Assembly (NCBI GenBank): GCA_003833075.1
Contig: RIAY01000010.1
Span: 47,901-111,900 of the forward strand
Direction of reading: 5' to 3'
DNA from: Muribaculaceae bacterium Isolate-036 (Harlan)
GTDB lineage: Bacteria > Bacteroidota > Bacteroidia > Bacteroidales > Muribaculaceae
Length of the DNA stretch: 64,000 nt
The translations under genes were made by a program, and so were the position numbers. Numbering within the stretch: the stretch's first letter is position 1; each line of letters begins with the position of its first letter. Of the stretch, positions 1-9,872 are shown piece by piece. The notes under the pieces were generated by a model, which searched no databases, had not been told where the DNA came from, and saw only the letters and a list, made by a program, of their open reading frames with translations.

Positions 1-796
1 CATTGATCGACATAAGACAGAATATGTTGAAATGCGCGCTCATGCGTCTGTCGCGCGCCCCTTTGTAAAGCTCAGGAGATGGATATGCCCCGTTCTTTGA
101 GAAAAACTCCGCTATCCTGTCAGTCACATCAAGCACATCCGCTCGCCTGGCATTGAAAGTATGAAGATAACTGTGTGGATTCTGACGGTAGAAATATAAC
201 CCGGCAGAGGTGGTGACAACTTTGGTGAGTCCCGGAAAGATTCTGTATAAAGCATCAAGGTCCTCATAGCCGATGCCGATTGTAAAGGGGGATTCGGGAA
301 GAATTTCCCTCCTGTAAAGCTTGCCCCATGCCGAATGTGTCAGATTTCCGAATTTCTGATACAACATAGCGTTCGTAAACGATTTGCCATCGTAACAACG
401 GACCTGTGCGTGATTCACATCGAAAGCACCGTCTGTTGTGAACGAGACGCAAGACACATCCGCATTGTGACCAAGAAGAAGGTCATGCAATATACGAAGG
501 TATTCGGGATGGACAGTGTCATCGGCATCAAGAAATGTCACCATACATCCCTTTGCGCGCGCAAGCCCCGAATTCCTTGCGAAAGACAACCCGCCGTTCT
601 CCTGATGAACCACAGTTATGCGCTGATCCGCGGCAGCGTATTCATCACATATCAGCGGGGAGCCATCCGTGGAGCCATCATCCACAAGAATCAGTTCCCA
701 GCAGGAATAAGTTTGCGCCAATACGCTTTCAACGCATTGACGCAAATATTTTTCCACGCCGTAAACCGGCACTATTATGCTGATCAGATCAGACAT
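1..796 (-). CDS. Family 2 glycosyltransferase, 3' end outside the window
   Basis: The frame stays open from the ATG at 796 to the window edge, showing 265 residues. The N-terminus is a GT-A fold: a SIIVPVYG strand, the DDGSTDGS nucleotide-binding motif near residues 39-46, and the FLDADD metal-binding DxD near 88-93. Such enzymes move sugar from a nucleotide donor onto glycan or lipid acceptors at the inner membrane. The acceptor cannot be told. The ATG overlaps the frr stop by one base (TGATG), so translation is probably coupled to frr. Confidence 0.9.
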   Translation of the reverse strand, partial: MSDLISIIVPVYGVEKYLRQCVESVLAQTYSCWELILVDDGSTDGSPLICDEYAAADQRITVVHQENGGLSFARNSGLARAKGCMVTFLDADDTVHPEYLRILHDLLLGHNADVSCVSFTTDGAFDVNHAQVRCYDGKSFTNAMLYQKFGNLTHSAWGKLYRREILPESPFTIGIGYEDLDALYRIFPGLTKVVTTSAGLYFYRQNPHSYLHTFNARRADVLDVTDRIAEFFSKNGAYPSPELYKGARDRRMSAHFNIFCLMSIN

Positions 797-1353
797 CACA
801 CAGTCAGAATCTCTTTCTCTTTTTCTGCAAAGAGCGCGTCGATTTTCTTCATGTATTTGTCATGAAGTTTCTGCACGTCATTTTCCGCATCCTTCTCAAC
901 GTCTTCGCTGAGACCGTTCTTGATTTCTTTCTTCAGTCCTTCGATAGCCTCGCGGCGCGCATTGCGCACAGATACTTTCGCATTTTCCGCCTCACCTTTC
1001 GACTGCTTCACAAGCTGCTTGCGTCTGTCTTCAGTCAACGGAGGTATCGACAGGCGTATAACCTCACCGTTATTTTCGGGCATGATTCCGAGTTCGGAAT
1101 TGATAATAGCCTTTTCTATCTCCTTGAACATCGATTTCTCCCAAGGCGTGATGGCAATGGTCCGCGCGTCCGGAACACTGACATTCGCCACATTTGAAAC
1201 AGGAGCCTGTGAGCCGTAATAATCCACGCGTATTCCATCGAGAAGACGTGCCGACGCCTTTCCCGCACGTATATGCGAAAGAGTATCCTCAAGATAATCT
1301 ACCGCCAGCTGCATGTTGTCTTCAGCGTTGCTGAGATATTCCTTAACTTCCAT
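796..1353 (-). CDS. frr: Ribosome recycling factor
   Basis: This 185-residue protein has the normal length of the family. It carries the typical N-terminal helix with [10 protein letters not shown], the [18 protein letters not shown] stretch, and a charged helical C-terminus ending in [14 protein letters not shown]. With EF-G it splits the post-termination ribosome into subunits. It lies downstream of pyrH on the same strand, the common bacterial pyrH-frr order, but here a foldback element of about 140 bp sits between them. A glycosyltransferase follows with a one-base overlap. Confidence 0.97.
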   Translation of the reverse strand: MEVKEYLSNAEDNMQLAVDYLEDTLSHIRAGKASARLLDGIRVDYYGSQAPVSNVANVSVPDARTIAITPWEKSMFKEIEKAIINSELGIMPENNGEVIRLSIPPLTEDRRKQLVKQSKGEAENAKVSVRNARREAIEGLKKEIKNGLSEDVEKDAENDVQKLHDKYMKKIDALFAEKEKEILTV

Positions 1354-1411
1354 AATATCTATATTTTGATTTTTCTTTCCAATAATGCTTTACGCTCATA
1401 TCAGGAATCTG

Positions 1412-1550
1412 TTAGAAACTGTTTAAATTTAATTGTGAGGTTCATTGAGAGGATTTTATGAGACTCGGTGAAAACAACCATAAAAGACCTCAAGGAAACC
1501 ACAAGATTCACTATATAAAAAATTTCGAATTAAATTTAAACAGTTTCTTA
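1412..1550. repeat. Foldback/MITE-like element, copy 1 (139 bp)
   Basis: The ends are inverted repeats reading GAAACTGTTTAAATTTAATT inward from both sides, each flanked by TTA, a likely 3-bp target duplication. The interior holds a weaker inverted repeat (gaggattttatg against cataaaagacctc), so the whole unit can fold into one hairpin. It has no ORF. It lies between pyrH and frr and matches copies at 10962-11100 and 14675-14863. Confidence 0.85.
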
Positions 1551-1581
1551 AAACCGCGACCAATACATCGCGGCGGTAATC

Positions 1582-2286
1582 CTAATATACCAGCGTTCCC
1601 ACATTTTCTCCCGTAAGCATCTTCCTGAGATTGCCTTCCACATCCATGTTGAACACATAAATGGGCATTCTGTTCTCCTTGCAGAGTGCAGTAGCTGTAA
1701 GATCCATCACCTTGAGACCGCGTGCAAGCACTTCATCGTAAGTGATTTCATCAAACTTCTCTGCTGCGGGATCCTTTTCAGGGTCAGCGGTATAGACACC
1801 GTCTACCCTTGTGCCCTTAAGCATCACGTCCGCCTCTATCTCTATGGCACGCAACGCCGAGCCTGTATCAGTGGTGAAATAAGGATTGCCGGTGCCGCAG
1901 CTAATTATAGCCACCTTACCCTCTTCCATCGCCTTTATGGCACGCCATTTTGAATAATGCTCTCCGATGGGATGCATAGCTATGGCAGTGAAGACCTGCG
2001 CACCCTGCCCTATAGCCTCAAGTGCCGAACTCAAGGCAAGCGAGTTTATGACAGTGGCAAGCATTCCCATCTGGTCGCCTTTCACCCGGTCAAAACCCTT
2101 TCCGGCACCCGAAAGTCCGCGGAATATATTTCCACCACCTATCACTATCCCTATCTCGACACCCGCCTCGACCATTTCCTTTATCTGGGCGGCATACGCA
2201 TTCAGGCGGGCAGTGTCGATTCCTGTGCCATGACCGGCAGCAAGAGACTCTCCGGAGAGTTTTAATAATACTCTTTTATATTTCAT
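1582..2286 (-). CDS. pyrH: UMP kinase
   Basis: The 234-residue product belongs to the amino-acid-kinase fold and phosphorylates UMP to UDP in pyrimidine synthesis. Visible marks are LLKLSGESLA at the N-terminus, the GGGNIFRG loop, and the TDTGSALRAIEIEADVMLKG stretch. The frame is open upstream to 2406, but I chose the ATG at 2286 because the conserved domain begins there (MKYKRVLLKLSG). An adjacent ATG at 2289 is equally possible. A promoter-like TAACTTTG lies about 30 bases upstream. Confidence 0.96.
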   Translation of the reverse strand: MKYKRVLLKLSGESLAAGHGTGIDTARLNAYAAQIKEMVEAGVEIGIVIGGGNIFRGLSGAGKGFDRVKGDQMGMLATVINSLALSSALEAIGQGAQVFTAIAMHPIGEHYSKWRAIKAMEEGKVAIISCGTGNPYFTTDTGSALRAIEIEADVMLKGTRVDGVYTADPEKDPAAEKFDEITYDEVLARGLKVMDLTATALCKENRMPIYVFNMDVEGNLRKMLTGENVGTLVY

Positions 2287-2316
2287 CATAATGCAATCAT
2301 TTTCTGAAGAGATTTC

Positions 2317-2324
2317 CAAAGTTA
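2317..2324 (-). promoter_or_regulatory. Candidate pyrH promoter -7 box
   Basis: On the minus strand this reads TAACTTTG, a match to the Bacteroidetes TAnnTTTG consensus, about 30 bases before the chosen pyrH start. No experimental start site is known. Confidence 0.5.
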
Positions 2325-2371
2325 ATGAAAAATCGGGAATTATACATAAAATTTTATTAACTTTGGAATAA

Positions 2372-2596
2372 TTTCCTCTCGCAGATGAACAAGAAGAAAT
2401 AGACACTCAACATAATCAAATTTTTTCGCAAGACAGAATCCCGTATTCTTGGCTCCTTCTTACGTTTACTGAAATCCCTACCGACAATCACCGGTTCTTC
2501 TATATTTCCTACACCTACAATGGCAAGGAACACTCATCCCTGACCATCTCGAATGACCTGTCATCGGATCCAATCCAACCTTCGGGCATTATATAA
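2372..2596 (+). pseudogene. Start-less reading frame, probable gene remnant
   Basis: About 74 codons stay open after an in-frame TAA at 2369, ending in FFYISYTYNGKEHSS and a short tail. There is no plausible start codon. Its stop codon lies within the solo foldback-element end that begins at 2590. The composition looks protein-like, but I do not recognise the family. It may be a gene tail truncated by the repeat. Confidence 0.25.
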
Positions 2597-2628
2597 ATAA
2601 TTTCGAATTAAATTTAAACAGTTTCTTA
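2590..2628. repeat. Solo right end of the foldback element
   Basis: This matches the last 39 bases of the elements at 1412-1550, 10962-11100 and 14675-14863, including the terminal inverted repeat and the TTA flank. No left end is nearby, so it is a deletion remnant. The promoter of the next gene begins seven bases after it. Confidence 0.75.
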
Positions 2629-2634
2629 AATGGA

Positions 2635-2658
2635 TTTGACAATATTTTTGTAATTTTG
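2635..2658 (+). promoter_or_regulatory. Promoter of the polyprenyl synthase gene
   Basis: A TTTG -33 element (2635) and a TAATTTTG -7 element (2651-2658) sit 12 bases apart edge to edge. They end eight bases before the start codon, so the leader should be very short. Confidence 0.6.
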
Positions 2659-2665
2659 CAGTCTT

Positions 2666-3640
2666 ATGGAGCAATTGGAGAAAATACAATCCTATCTGGG
2701 TGCGGAACTTAAGGAAATGAACCGGATCATCTCCTCTACTTTACACACACCCAATGAGCTGATGAACAGCATTGTCACTTCTTATCTTGAAAAGAAAGGC
2801 AAACAGATACGTCCTATATTGGTTATACTTAGCGCCAAGTTGTTTGGCAATGTAAACGAAGATGTGCTGCAAGCCGGCGCCGCCCTTGAAATGCTCCATA
2901 ACGCATCGCTTATTCATGACGACATCGTTGACGAGACTTCGCTGCGCCGTGGTCTGCCGACAATCAATGCCACATGGGGAAACCATATAGCCGTGCTCGT
3001 GGGCGACTATTTTGTATCCAACGCCCTTGCCGCCGGTATAAAGACCGGTCATCTTACAATCATCTCAGCCTTGTCTGCTCTCGGCAAGGAATTGTCACTT
3101 GGTGAAATCGATCAGATCTGCAATGTGCGCGAACATCATTTCGATGAGCAAAGCTATTTCATGATGATCCGCAAAAAAACGGCATCCCTCTTTCTGAACT
3201 GCGTGAAAATGGGAGCGGAAGCCGCCGGCGCGACTCCTGTTGAATATTCTCCTATGGTGCAATATGCCGAATTGCTCGGACTTTGCTTCCAGATAAAGGA
3301 TGACATATTCGACTATTTCCCGAATCCACAGATAGGCAAACCCACAGGCAATGATCTTCGCGAAGGTAAAGTTACACTTCCTTTGCTCTATGCCCTCAAC
3401 AATGCTCCGGAAGAGCACAGCACTCTAATGAAAGATATGCTGGTTAAAGGCGATCTCACTACAGATGAAATAAACACCCTCATAGAATTTGCAAAAGATA
3501 ACGGTGGCATTGATTATGCATTCGAAGTGATGCGCGACATGCAGAAGGAGGCTGATTCCATAATCGACCGATATCCGGATTGCGAATCAAAAAAATGTTT
3601 CAAAGAGATTTTTGAATTCATAATTTCCAGAGATTTCTGA
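2666..3640 (+). CDS. Trans-polyprenyl diphosphate synthase
   Basis: The 324-residue protein is an all-helical isoprenyl synthase that elongates an allylic diphosphate with isopentenyl diphosphate. The first aspartate-rich motif, DDIVDE, is at residues 85-90 and is followed by TSLRRG. The second, KDDIFDYF, is at 211-218. QIRPILV and the GKPTGNDLREGKVTLPLLYAL stretch are also typical. The likely use is the menaquinone side chain or a similar C30-C40 chain, but chain length cannot be read safely. It has its own promoter and is followed by rnpA. Confidence 0.93.
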   Translation: MEQLEKIQSYLGAELKEMNRIISSTLHTPNELMNSIVTSYLEKKGKQIRPILVILSAKLFGNVNEDVLQAGAALEMLHNASLIHDDIVDETSLRRGLPTINATWGNHIAVLVGDYFVSNALAAGIKTGHLTIISALSALGKELSLGEIDQICNVREHHFDEQSYFMMIRKKTASLFLNCVKMGAEAAGATPVEYSPMVQYAELLGLCFQIKDDIFDYFPNPQIGKPTGNDLREGKVTLPLLYALNNAPEEHSTLMKDMLVKGDLTTDEINTLIEFAKDNGGIDYAFEVMRDMQKEADSIIDRYPDCESKKCFKEIFEFIISRDF

Positions 3641-3658
3641 ACAGAAACCGCCAACACC

Positions 3659-4117
3659 TTGCAAGAACAGAGATATACGCTTAAAAAAGATGAGAAACTT
3701 CGCCACAAGCGTCTTGTGGACGATCTTTTCGCTAACGGAAAAACACTTTACGAATTTCCGTTGCGTCTTACATGGCGTGTCATAGATGCCGAAGAACTCG
3801 CCGGTAGCTTCAGGTCTGACATACCGGCGAAGGTGGGCAGGATACAGATGCTTGTAACCGTTCCGAAAAAGAAACGCCGCAGAGCCGTGGACCGCGTGCT
3901 TATGCGCCGTCGCATCAGGGAAGCATACCGCCTGAACCGTGTGCCCCTCAAGGATATTGCGGAGAATATCGACAACGCCGGGACTCTCTCGCTCGCATTC
4001 ATCTATATGTCAGACAAGAATCTCCCTTACTCCCTTATAGAAGCCAGAATGAAACGGCTGCTTTTCAAACTCGAGAAGGAGTTGCAGCCGGACAACCGAC
4101 AGACTCCCACCCCATGA
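3659..4117 (+). CDS. rnpA: Ribonuclease P protein component
   Basis: The 152-residue basic protein binds the RNase P RNA and helps mature tRNA 5' ends. The N-terminal [17 protein letters not shown] and the RNR-type stretch [21 protein letters not shown] support the call. No in-frame ATG precedes the domain, so the start is taken as TTG at 3659. The stop overlaps the yidD start in ATGA, the usual rnpA-yidD coupling. Confidence 0.92.
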   Translation: MQEQRYTLKKDEKLRHKRLVDDLFANGKTLYEFPLRLTWRVIDAEELAGSFRSDIPAKVGRIQMLVTVPKKKRRRAVDRVLMRRRIREAYRLNRVPLKDIAENIDNAGTLSLAFIYMSDKNLPYSLIEARMKRLLFKLEKELQPDNRQTPTP

Positions 4118-4323
4118 AGCGCATATTTATTCTTCTGATCAGGTTCTATCAAGGGGCGATATCGCCGCATTTCCCCTCCTGCTGCCGGTATACACCCACA
4201 TGTTCGCAATATGCCGTCGAGGCGATAACGAGACATGGCGCGATTCGCGGATCATGGCTTGCGCTCAAAAGGATATGCCGCTGCCATCCGTGGGGCGGTT
4301 CGGGATATGATCCGGTGCCGTGA
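4114..4323 (+). CDS. yidD: Membrane protein insertion efficiency factor YidD
   Basis: The 69-residue protein has the family signature [26 protein letters not shown] near the N-terminus and the cysteine-rich [17 protein letters not shown] end. It is linked to YidC-dependent insertion of inner-membrane proteins. It overlaps rnpA by four bases and the following porW-like gene by four (GTGA). Confidence 0.95.
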   Translation: MKRIFILLIRFYQGAISPHFPSCCRYTPTCSQYAVEAITRHGAIRGSWLALKRICRCHPWGGSGYDPVP

Positions 4324-7175
4324 CATACTTTATCTACCGGATTTCCGTTTTTCTAAATGTGAAAGCTTTAAAATTCCTGTCGGTCATATTGATGTGCGTT
4401 CTCTTTGTCACCTCATGCGGGACGAAGAAGAACACGGCGGTGTCGCGCAACTGGCAGGCTTTCACCACCCGGTATAATGTCTATTTCAACGGCAAAGAGC
4501 ACTATATCGAGCAGCTCCAGCAGATGGAACGCGACTATGAGGATGATTATTCACGCCGTTTGCTCACACATCCGGCGGAAGCACGCGCCGACCAGAAAAT
4601 GCCTCAGCCTTCGGGTGATTTCAAACGCACCATCGAGAAGATGCAGAAGGCGATACAACTGCATTCCATCAAAAAGAAACCTGCCAAAAGAAGCGCATCC
4701 CCCAAGGAGAAAGCGTTCAGGGCACGCGATGAGTTCAATCCGTTCCTGCACAACGCATGGCTCACAATGGGGAAAGGACAATATTTCAACGGTGATTTCT
4801 CCGGAGCCGCAGCAACGTTCATGTATATCGCCAAGCATTTCACATGGCTGCCTGCCGTAGTCACCGAGGCACGCATATGGCAGGCACTCAGCTATTGCGC
4901 GCTCGACTGGAACTATGAGGCTGAGAATGTGCTTCATCTCGTGAAGCAAAAAGACCTCACATCTTCCGGAATCATGAACCTCTACAACCGTGCTCAGGCA
5001 GACCTCCTCATACGCACTGACCGGTATGCAGATGCCATTCCATTTCTGCGTGAGGCGGCAAGCCGGGCAAAAGGCACACAGAAAAACAGACTATGGTTTC
5101 TGCTTGGTCAGCTATATGCCCACACCGGAGATAAGAAAAACGCTTATATCGCGTTCCGCAACGCCGGAAAAGGTCAGGGAATATCCTACCGCGCCAAATT
5201 CAATGCCCGCATAAAACAAAGCGAGGTGTTTACGGGACGCAACATCTCCAAAGAGGTGGCTTCTCTGAAAGCCATGACCCGGTATGCGCGAAACAAGGAG
5301 TTTGCAGACCAGATCTACTATGCCATTGGAAATCTTTACCTGTCGAAAGGGGATTCAGCAAAGGCTGTGGCAAACTACACACTTGCCGTAGAGAAATCCA
5401 CCCGCAACGGAATAGACCGCGCCTTGGCGCAACTCGCACTCGGCAATATATATTTTTCCAAAGGGGATTATGTAAAAGCCCAGCCATGTTATGCGGAAGC
5501 TGTGCCTCAGCTACCCGACAACTATCCTGACTACAAGACCCTCAGGTTACGGAGTGACGTGCTCGACGAACTTGCCGTATACTCCGGCAACGTGCAACTG
5601 CAGGATTCACTGCTGCGCCTTGCCGACATGACACCCGAGGAGCAGCGGGCGGTGGCGCAACGCCTTGTTGACGAACTGATTGCACGCGAGAAGAAAGAGG
5701 CGGAGGAAGCAAAGCGCGAGGCGGCAATTGCCGAACGCGAAGGGCAACAGGCACCGGGAATAAACCATAATGATGCACCTACCCAGGGATTCATCAGCAA
5801 TGGCGACAAATCCTGGTATTTCTATAATGCCATGACCAAATCGCAAGGTAAAACAGAGTTCCAGCGCAGATGGGGTGCACGAAGACTTGAAGATGACTGG
5901 AGGCGGCGCAACAAATCCTCTTTCTCTTTCGACACAACCGAAGAAAGCGAGGATTCCGAAGAAAACAATTCCGACTCCACCGAAAAGCCACAGGAGGAAT
6001 CAGGTGAGGAGAAAGACAACGATGCGAAAAACGCCTCTGACCCGCACAATGTGGAGTATTATCTGTCGCAGATTCCCTCTACTCCGGAAGAGCGTCAGAA
6101 CGCCAATGACATAATTCAGGAGGGATTATACAACATGGGTCTTATTCTAAAGGACAAACTTGAGGATTATCCGGCGGCTCGCACAGAATTCCTCCGGCTT
6201 GAAGACCGTTATCCCGACAATATATACAGGCTTGACGTATATTACAACCTTTATCTGATGGCTGTGCGCGACGGAGACACTGCGCAGGCGGAAAAATGGA
6301 GACAGAAGATCCTTTCCGACTTCCCGGAATCCCCCTTCGGGCAGGCAATGCGTGATCCAAATTATTTCGACAACCTGAGGCGAATGAATCTGATTCAGGA
6401 GGAGATGTATGAAAAGGCATATCAGGCATATCTCTCCGACAACAACCGTCTGGTCCATGACCTCACTTCCGAAATGGAGAAAGACTACCCTCTTTCCAAA
6501 ATACTGCCGAAGTTCGTTTTCATCGACGCGTTGTCATATCTTACAGAGAATGACAACGATAAATTCCGCGAACGACTCACCTCCCTGCTTGAACGTTGGC
6601 CCGACACCGACATGACTCCCATGGCGGGCAACATCATGAAAGGGCTGAAGGCGGGACGTGTGCCGAGAGCGGGACTTTCCAACTCCAGGGGCATGATATG
6701 GAGTCTCGGACTCTCGAACGATTCCATTGCGACCGATGCCGACGGTCAGCCTGCAAACTTCGAGCGGAACCCGGACGCACCGCAGTATCTCGTGCTTGCA
6801 TTTCCACGCGATTCAGTCAATGCCAACGCTTTGCTATATGACGTGGCACGGTTCAATTTCTCTTCGTTTGTCGTGAAAGACTTCGACCTTGAGCCGATGA
6901 GTTTCGGGGAGATAGGTCTTCTGGTGATAAAAGGATTCACCAATCTGCGGGAACTCGAACATTATCGTTCGGTAATGTCGCGCAACAGTTTCGAACTTCC
7001 CGACGAGGTCAGACCCATCATGATCAGCAAGCACAATTTTGAACTTCTCCTCAACGAGGGACGTTCTTTCGAAGAATACTTCCGCTTCGAGGCAGAGCCT
7101 CCGGCTCCCGCCGACCTGCCGGAACCCACACCTCCTCAAGAACCAGAAACAATTCCGAATCCCGACTCCGATTAG
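4320..7175 (+). CDS. porW: PorW/SprE-like TPR lipoprotein
   Basis: This is a 951-residue protein, or 938 residues if the internal GTG at 4359 is the start. That second start gives a clean lipoprotein signal ending LFVTSC, with the lipidated Cys at residue 33 of the longer form. TPR-like helical pairs follow, then a charged, acidic low-complexity segment rich in E, D and S (roughly residues 530-580), then more TPRs and a proline-rich tail. PorW/SprE lipoproteins support type IX secretion in Bacteroidetes. The very next gene is PorX-like, a known functional partner, which strengthens the name. Confidence 0.82.
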   Translation: MTYFIYRISVFLNVKALKFLSVILMCVLFVTSCGTKKNTAVSRNWQAFTTRYNVYFNGKEHYIEQLQQMERDYEDDYSRRLLTHPAEARADQKMPQPSGDFKRTIEKMQKAIQLHSIKKKPAKRSASPKEKAFRARDEFNPFLHNAWLTMGKGQYFNGDFSGAAATFMYIAKHFTWLPAVVTEARIWQALSYCALDWNYEAENVLHLVKQKDLTSSGIMNLYNRAQADLLIRTDRYADAIPFLREAASRAKGTQKNRLWFLLGQLYAHTGDKKNAYIAFRNAGKGQGISYRAKFNARIKQSEVFTGRNISKEVASLKAMTRYARNKEFADQIYYAIGNLYLSKGDSAKAVANYTLAVEKSTRNGIDRALAQLALGNIYFSKGDYVKAQPCYAEAVPQLPDNYPDYKTLRLRSDVLDELAVYSGNVQLQDSLLRLADMTPEEQRAVAQRLVDELIAREKKEAEEAKREAAIAEREGQQAPGINHNDAPTQGFISNGDKSWYFYNAMTKSQGKTEFQRRWGARRLEDDWRRRNKSSFSFDTTEESEDSEENNSDSTEKPQEESGEEKDNDAKNASDPHNVEYYLSQIPSTPEERQNANDIIQEGLYNMGLILKDKLEDYPAARTEFLRLEDRYPDNIYRLDVYYNLYLMAVRDGDTAQAEKWRQKILSDFPESPFGQAMRDPNYFDNLRRMNLIQEEMYEKAYQAYLSDNNRLVHDLTSEMEKDYPLSKILPKFVFIDALSYLTENDNDKFRERLTSLLERWPDTDMTPMAGNIMKGLKAGRVPRAGLSNSRGMIWSLGLSNDSIATDADGQPANFERNPDAPQYLVLAFPRDSVNANALLYDVARFNFSSFVVKDFDLEPMSFGEIGLLVIKGFTNLRELEHYRSVMSRNSFELPDEVRPIMISKHNFELLLNEGRSFEEYFRFEAEPPAPADLPEPTPPQEPETIPNPDSD

Positions 7176-7179
7176 CGAT

Positions 7180-8721
7180 ATGACAGACAAAATACTCTGG
7201 GCTGACGATGAGATAGATCTTCTCAAGCCCCACATACTTTTTCTTAAAGCCAAGGGATATGAAGTGACAACCGTGTCCAACGGGCGCGATGCGCTGGATG
7301 CGCTGGCAAACGAGCCTTATTCCCTTATTCTGCTTGACGAGAATATGCCGGGAATCTCCGGACTGGAGACTCTTGCCCTGATAAACCGCTCGCATCCCGA
7401 CATCCCGGTGATCATGATAACCAAAAGCGAGGAGGAAAACATCATGGACCAGGCGATCGGCAACCAGATCGCGGATTATCTCATAAAACCGGTTAACCCG
7501 AACCAGATACTCCTTTCAATAAAAAAGAACCTCCACAGCCGGGAGATAGTGGCGACACGCGCTTCTTCAGAATATCAGCAGGATTTCATGAGAATCTCCT
7601 CGCTGATAAACACAGCCGCTTCAATACAGGACTGGATGGATGTATACCGCGAGCTGGTAAGATGGGAACTCAAACTTGCAGAGACAGACAATTCAATGTC
7701 GGAGATGCTTCTGATGCAGAAACGCGATGCAAACTCCAATTTCTGCAAATTCGTGAAACGCAACTACGAGGATTGGGTGACAGGTTCGGAACATCCGCTT
7801 ATGAGCCATGAGATTTTCCGACAGCGTGTTTTCCCTCTGCTCGACAAGGGGGAGAAGACATGTTTCATACTTGTTGATAATTTCAGACTCGACCAGTGGA
7901 AAGTGGTGTTGCCGCTTGTGTCGGAATTCTTCAATGTGTCGGAAGAACTGTATACCACCATTCTTCCCACCTCCACGCAGTATGCGCGAAACGCCATATT
8001 TGCAGGTCTCATGCCGCTGCAGATAGCGACAATGTTTCCGCAATACTGGGTAGACGAGGATGAGGACGAAGGTCTTAATATACACGAGGAAAAGCTGGTG
8101 CAGACCCAACTCGACCGTTTCCGCCGCAAGGACAGATTCCAGTATACAAAGCTTAACGATTCATCGGCAGGCGAGAAATTCGTTCAGTCGCTATCTTCCT
8201 CCAGAGACATACCGTTGCAGGTTCTTGTTCTCAACTTCATAGACATGCTTTCACATGCGCGCACCGAATCAAAGATGATACGCGAGCTTGCAAACAGCGA
8301 CGCCGCGTATCGATCGCTTACCGAGAGCTGGTTCCGCCATTCATCAGCCGTCGACATCTTCCGCAGGCTTGCCGAACTGGGCTACAAGGTGATTCTTACC
8401 ACGGACCACGGCACTATACGGGTAGACAATCCGGTGAAAGTGGTGGGTGATAAAAACACCAATACAAACCTGCGCTACAAAGTTGGAAAAAACCTGAGCT
8501 ATAATCCGAAACAGGTGTATGAGATGCATGATCCCAAGCGTTTCGGACTGCCGGCTCCTAATCTGTCAAGTTCATTCATATATGCGTGCAATGAGGATTT
8601 TTTCTCATATCCGAACAATTACAATTATTATGTGCAATATTACACCGGCACTTTCCAGCACGGAGGTATCTCGCTTCAGGAAATGCTCGTGCCGCTCGTT
8701 ACATTGACACCAAAACAATGA
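7180..8721 (+). CDS. porX: PorX-like response regulator with PglZ domain
   Basis: The 513-residue protein has a CheY receiver domain (residues about 1-120), with acidic pocket DDE at 9-11 and phospho-acceptor Asp53 in ILLDENMPG. It continues into a PglZ/alkaline-phosphatase-like domain with DNFRLDQWK and TTDHGTIRV metal-site motifs. PorX couples signalling to type IX secretion. I start it at the ATG at 7180, four bases after the porW stop, because upstream in-frame sequence lies within porW and is unlike the family. Confidence 0.93.
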   Translation: MTDKILWADDEIDLLKPHILFLKAKGYEVTTVSNGRDALDALANEPYSLILLDENMPGISGLETLALINRSHPDIPVIMITKSEEENIMDQAIGNQIADYLIKPVNPNQILLSIKKNLHSREIVATRASSEYQQDFMRISSLINTAASIQDWMDVYRELVRWELKLAETDNSMSEMLLMQKRDANSNFCKFVKRNYEDWVTGSEHPLMSHEIFRQRVFPLLDKGEKTCFILVDNFRLDQWKVVLPLVSEFFNVSEELYTTILPTSTQYARNAIFAGLMPLQIATMFPQYWVDEDEDEGLNIHEEKLVQTQLDRFRRKDRFQYTKLNDSSAGEKFVQSLSSSRDIPLQVLVLNFIDMLSHARTESKMIRELANSDAAYRSLTESWFRHSSAVDIFRRLAELGYKVILTTDHGTIRVDNPVKVVGDKNTNTNLRYKVGKNLSYNPKQVYEMHDPKRFGLPAPNLSSSFIYACNEDFFSYPNNYNYYVQYYTGTFQHGGISLQEMLVPLVTLTPKQ

Positions 8722-8725
8722 AGCC

Positions 8726-9334
8726 ATGCGTACACTCCTCTGTCTGATAGCCGCCGCGCTGCCGTGTGCTTCACTTATTCCCGGCACTCCGATGCGCGAG
8801 ATCGAAGACCGCGCTGCAAACGGCGAGGAATGCGCCATATCAGCACTGCGCGATTCTGCATCAGCCGGTTCGCTGCGGGCAATGAATTATCTGGGGTTCT
8901 TATACTGGCAGGGAAAGGGTACACGTCTCGACCGCGATTCGGCACTCATGTATCTGCGGAACGCTTCAGCTGCCGGAGATGCCAAGGCTTCGGCGAATCT
9001 CGGGCACCTTCTGCTCGCAGGATCGCCGGAACTGCCGCCAGACACGGCAGAGGCTCTCCGCCTTCTTGATTACGCGGCAGGACGCAGATCTCCCTCCGCT
9101 TTACGGGAACTGGCAGACTATTTTGAGGGAAATCCGGGTGACTCAGCATCTGCCGGAGCAATAAAAAAAGTGGCAGACGCTTATTCGCTCGGCCACATAT
9201 TACGCTACGATTATAAGAAATCAATCATATTCTATGACAGGGCAGCTCGTCTGGGCGACACTGTCGCAAAACGGATTGTTTCCGAGTTGCTTGAGATTTT
9301 TCCCGATGCACTCGGACCGGAACATTCACAATAA
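8726..9334 (+). CDS. Secreted Sel1-repeat protein
   Basis: The 202-residue protein starts with a signal peptide (MRTLLCLIAAALPCASL). Sel1-type helical repeats follow, clearest in AMNYLGFLYWQGKGTRLDRD, ASANLGHLLL and SIIFYDRAARLGD. Sel1 repeats are protein-interaction scaffolds. It begins four bases after porX and is probably cotranscribed with the porW-porX run, but no direct link to secretion is shown. Confidence 0.8.
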   Translation: MRTLLCLIAAALPCASLIPGTPMREIEDRAANGEECAISALRDSASAGSLRAMNYLGFLYWQGKGTRLDRDSALMYLRNASAAGDAKASANLGHLLLAGSPELPPDTAEALRLLDYAAGRRSPSALRELADYFEGNPGDSASAGAIKKVADAYSLGHILRYDYKKSIIFYDRAARLGDTVAKRIVSELLEIFPDALGPEHSQ

Positions 9335-9375
9335 AATCAATATGAAAGTCTCGTCAACCGCCGGTATCAGGATTC

Positions 9376-9735
9376 CTATTTGATCGAGAATCTGAACGGA
9401 ACCTCGGCAGTAGACTCCACGGCTTTACCGTCTTTTGATGCGGGAATCCACGCCGGCATTTTCTTTACAACGCGTATCGCCTCCGCCTCAAGGTCGGGAT
9501 CAACCATACGTTTTACCTTGATATTCCCGATGGTGCCATCGGTCTTAACTGTGAATGAGACAACAACCACACCTTCCACTCCATTTTCAGCAGCGGCGGC
9601 GGGATAGACGAGTGTCTTGCCGATAAATTCCGCCTGAGCCTTGTCTCCTCCGGGGAAAGAAGCTTTTGTCTCTGCTGCAAGTGCCGTAACGGAAGCCACT
9701 GCCGCCATAACCAATACAAGTATAAACTTTTTCAT
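9376..9735 (-). CDS. Small secreted TonB C-terminal domain protein
   Basis: The 119-residue product has an N-terminal signal peptide. It is then almost entirely a TonB C-terminal fold: FPGGDKAQAEFI, the LVYPAAAAENGVEGVVVVSF stretch, DGTIGNIKV and a PFRFSIK end. It lacks the proline-rich spacer and membrane anchor of a true energy transducer. It is therefore better described as a stand-alone periplasmic TonB-C protein, a type common in Bacteroidales. Confidence 0.82.
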   Translation of the reverse strand: MKKFILVLVMAAVASVTALAAETKASFPGGDKAQAEFIGKTLVYPAAAAENGVEGVVVVSFTVKTDGTIGNIKVKRMVDPDLEAEAIRVVKKMPAWIPASKDGKAVESTAEVPFRFSIK

Positions 9736-9804
9736 AACAATTGTTTTAATTTGCCGAAGCCACGTAGGCTTTCAACAAAATAGTTTTATCCTAATATTGG
9801 ACAA

Positions 9805-9832
9805 CCGTCTCTTAAAAAGGTTTAAGAGACGG
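9805..9832. terminator. Perfect 12-bp palindrome between two minus-strand genes
   Basis: CCGTCTCTTAAA, a four-base AAGG loop, and TTTAAGAGACGG form a perfect hairpin. It lies after the hydrolase stop on the minus strand and could end its transcript, although no long U tract follows. A related sequence (aaacagtttccagaagacgg) sits beside it. Confidence 0.4.
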
Positions 9833-9872
9833 TTTAAAAACAGTTTCCAGAAGACGGTTTAAAACTTCATGT

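Noticed and set aside
335..865. A 176-codon plus-strand reading frame
   Set aside because: It lies antisense to the glycosyltransferase and frr, whose motifs are clear, and has no protein-like features of its own.
2358..2365. Plus-strand TAACTTTG as a divergent promoter beside pyrH
   Set aside because: Only a start-less gene remnant lies downstream, so there is no gene for it to serve.
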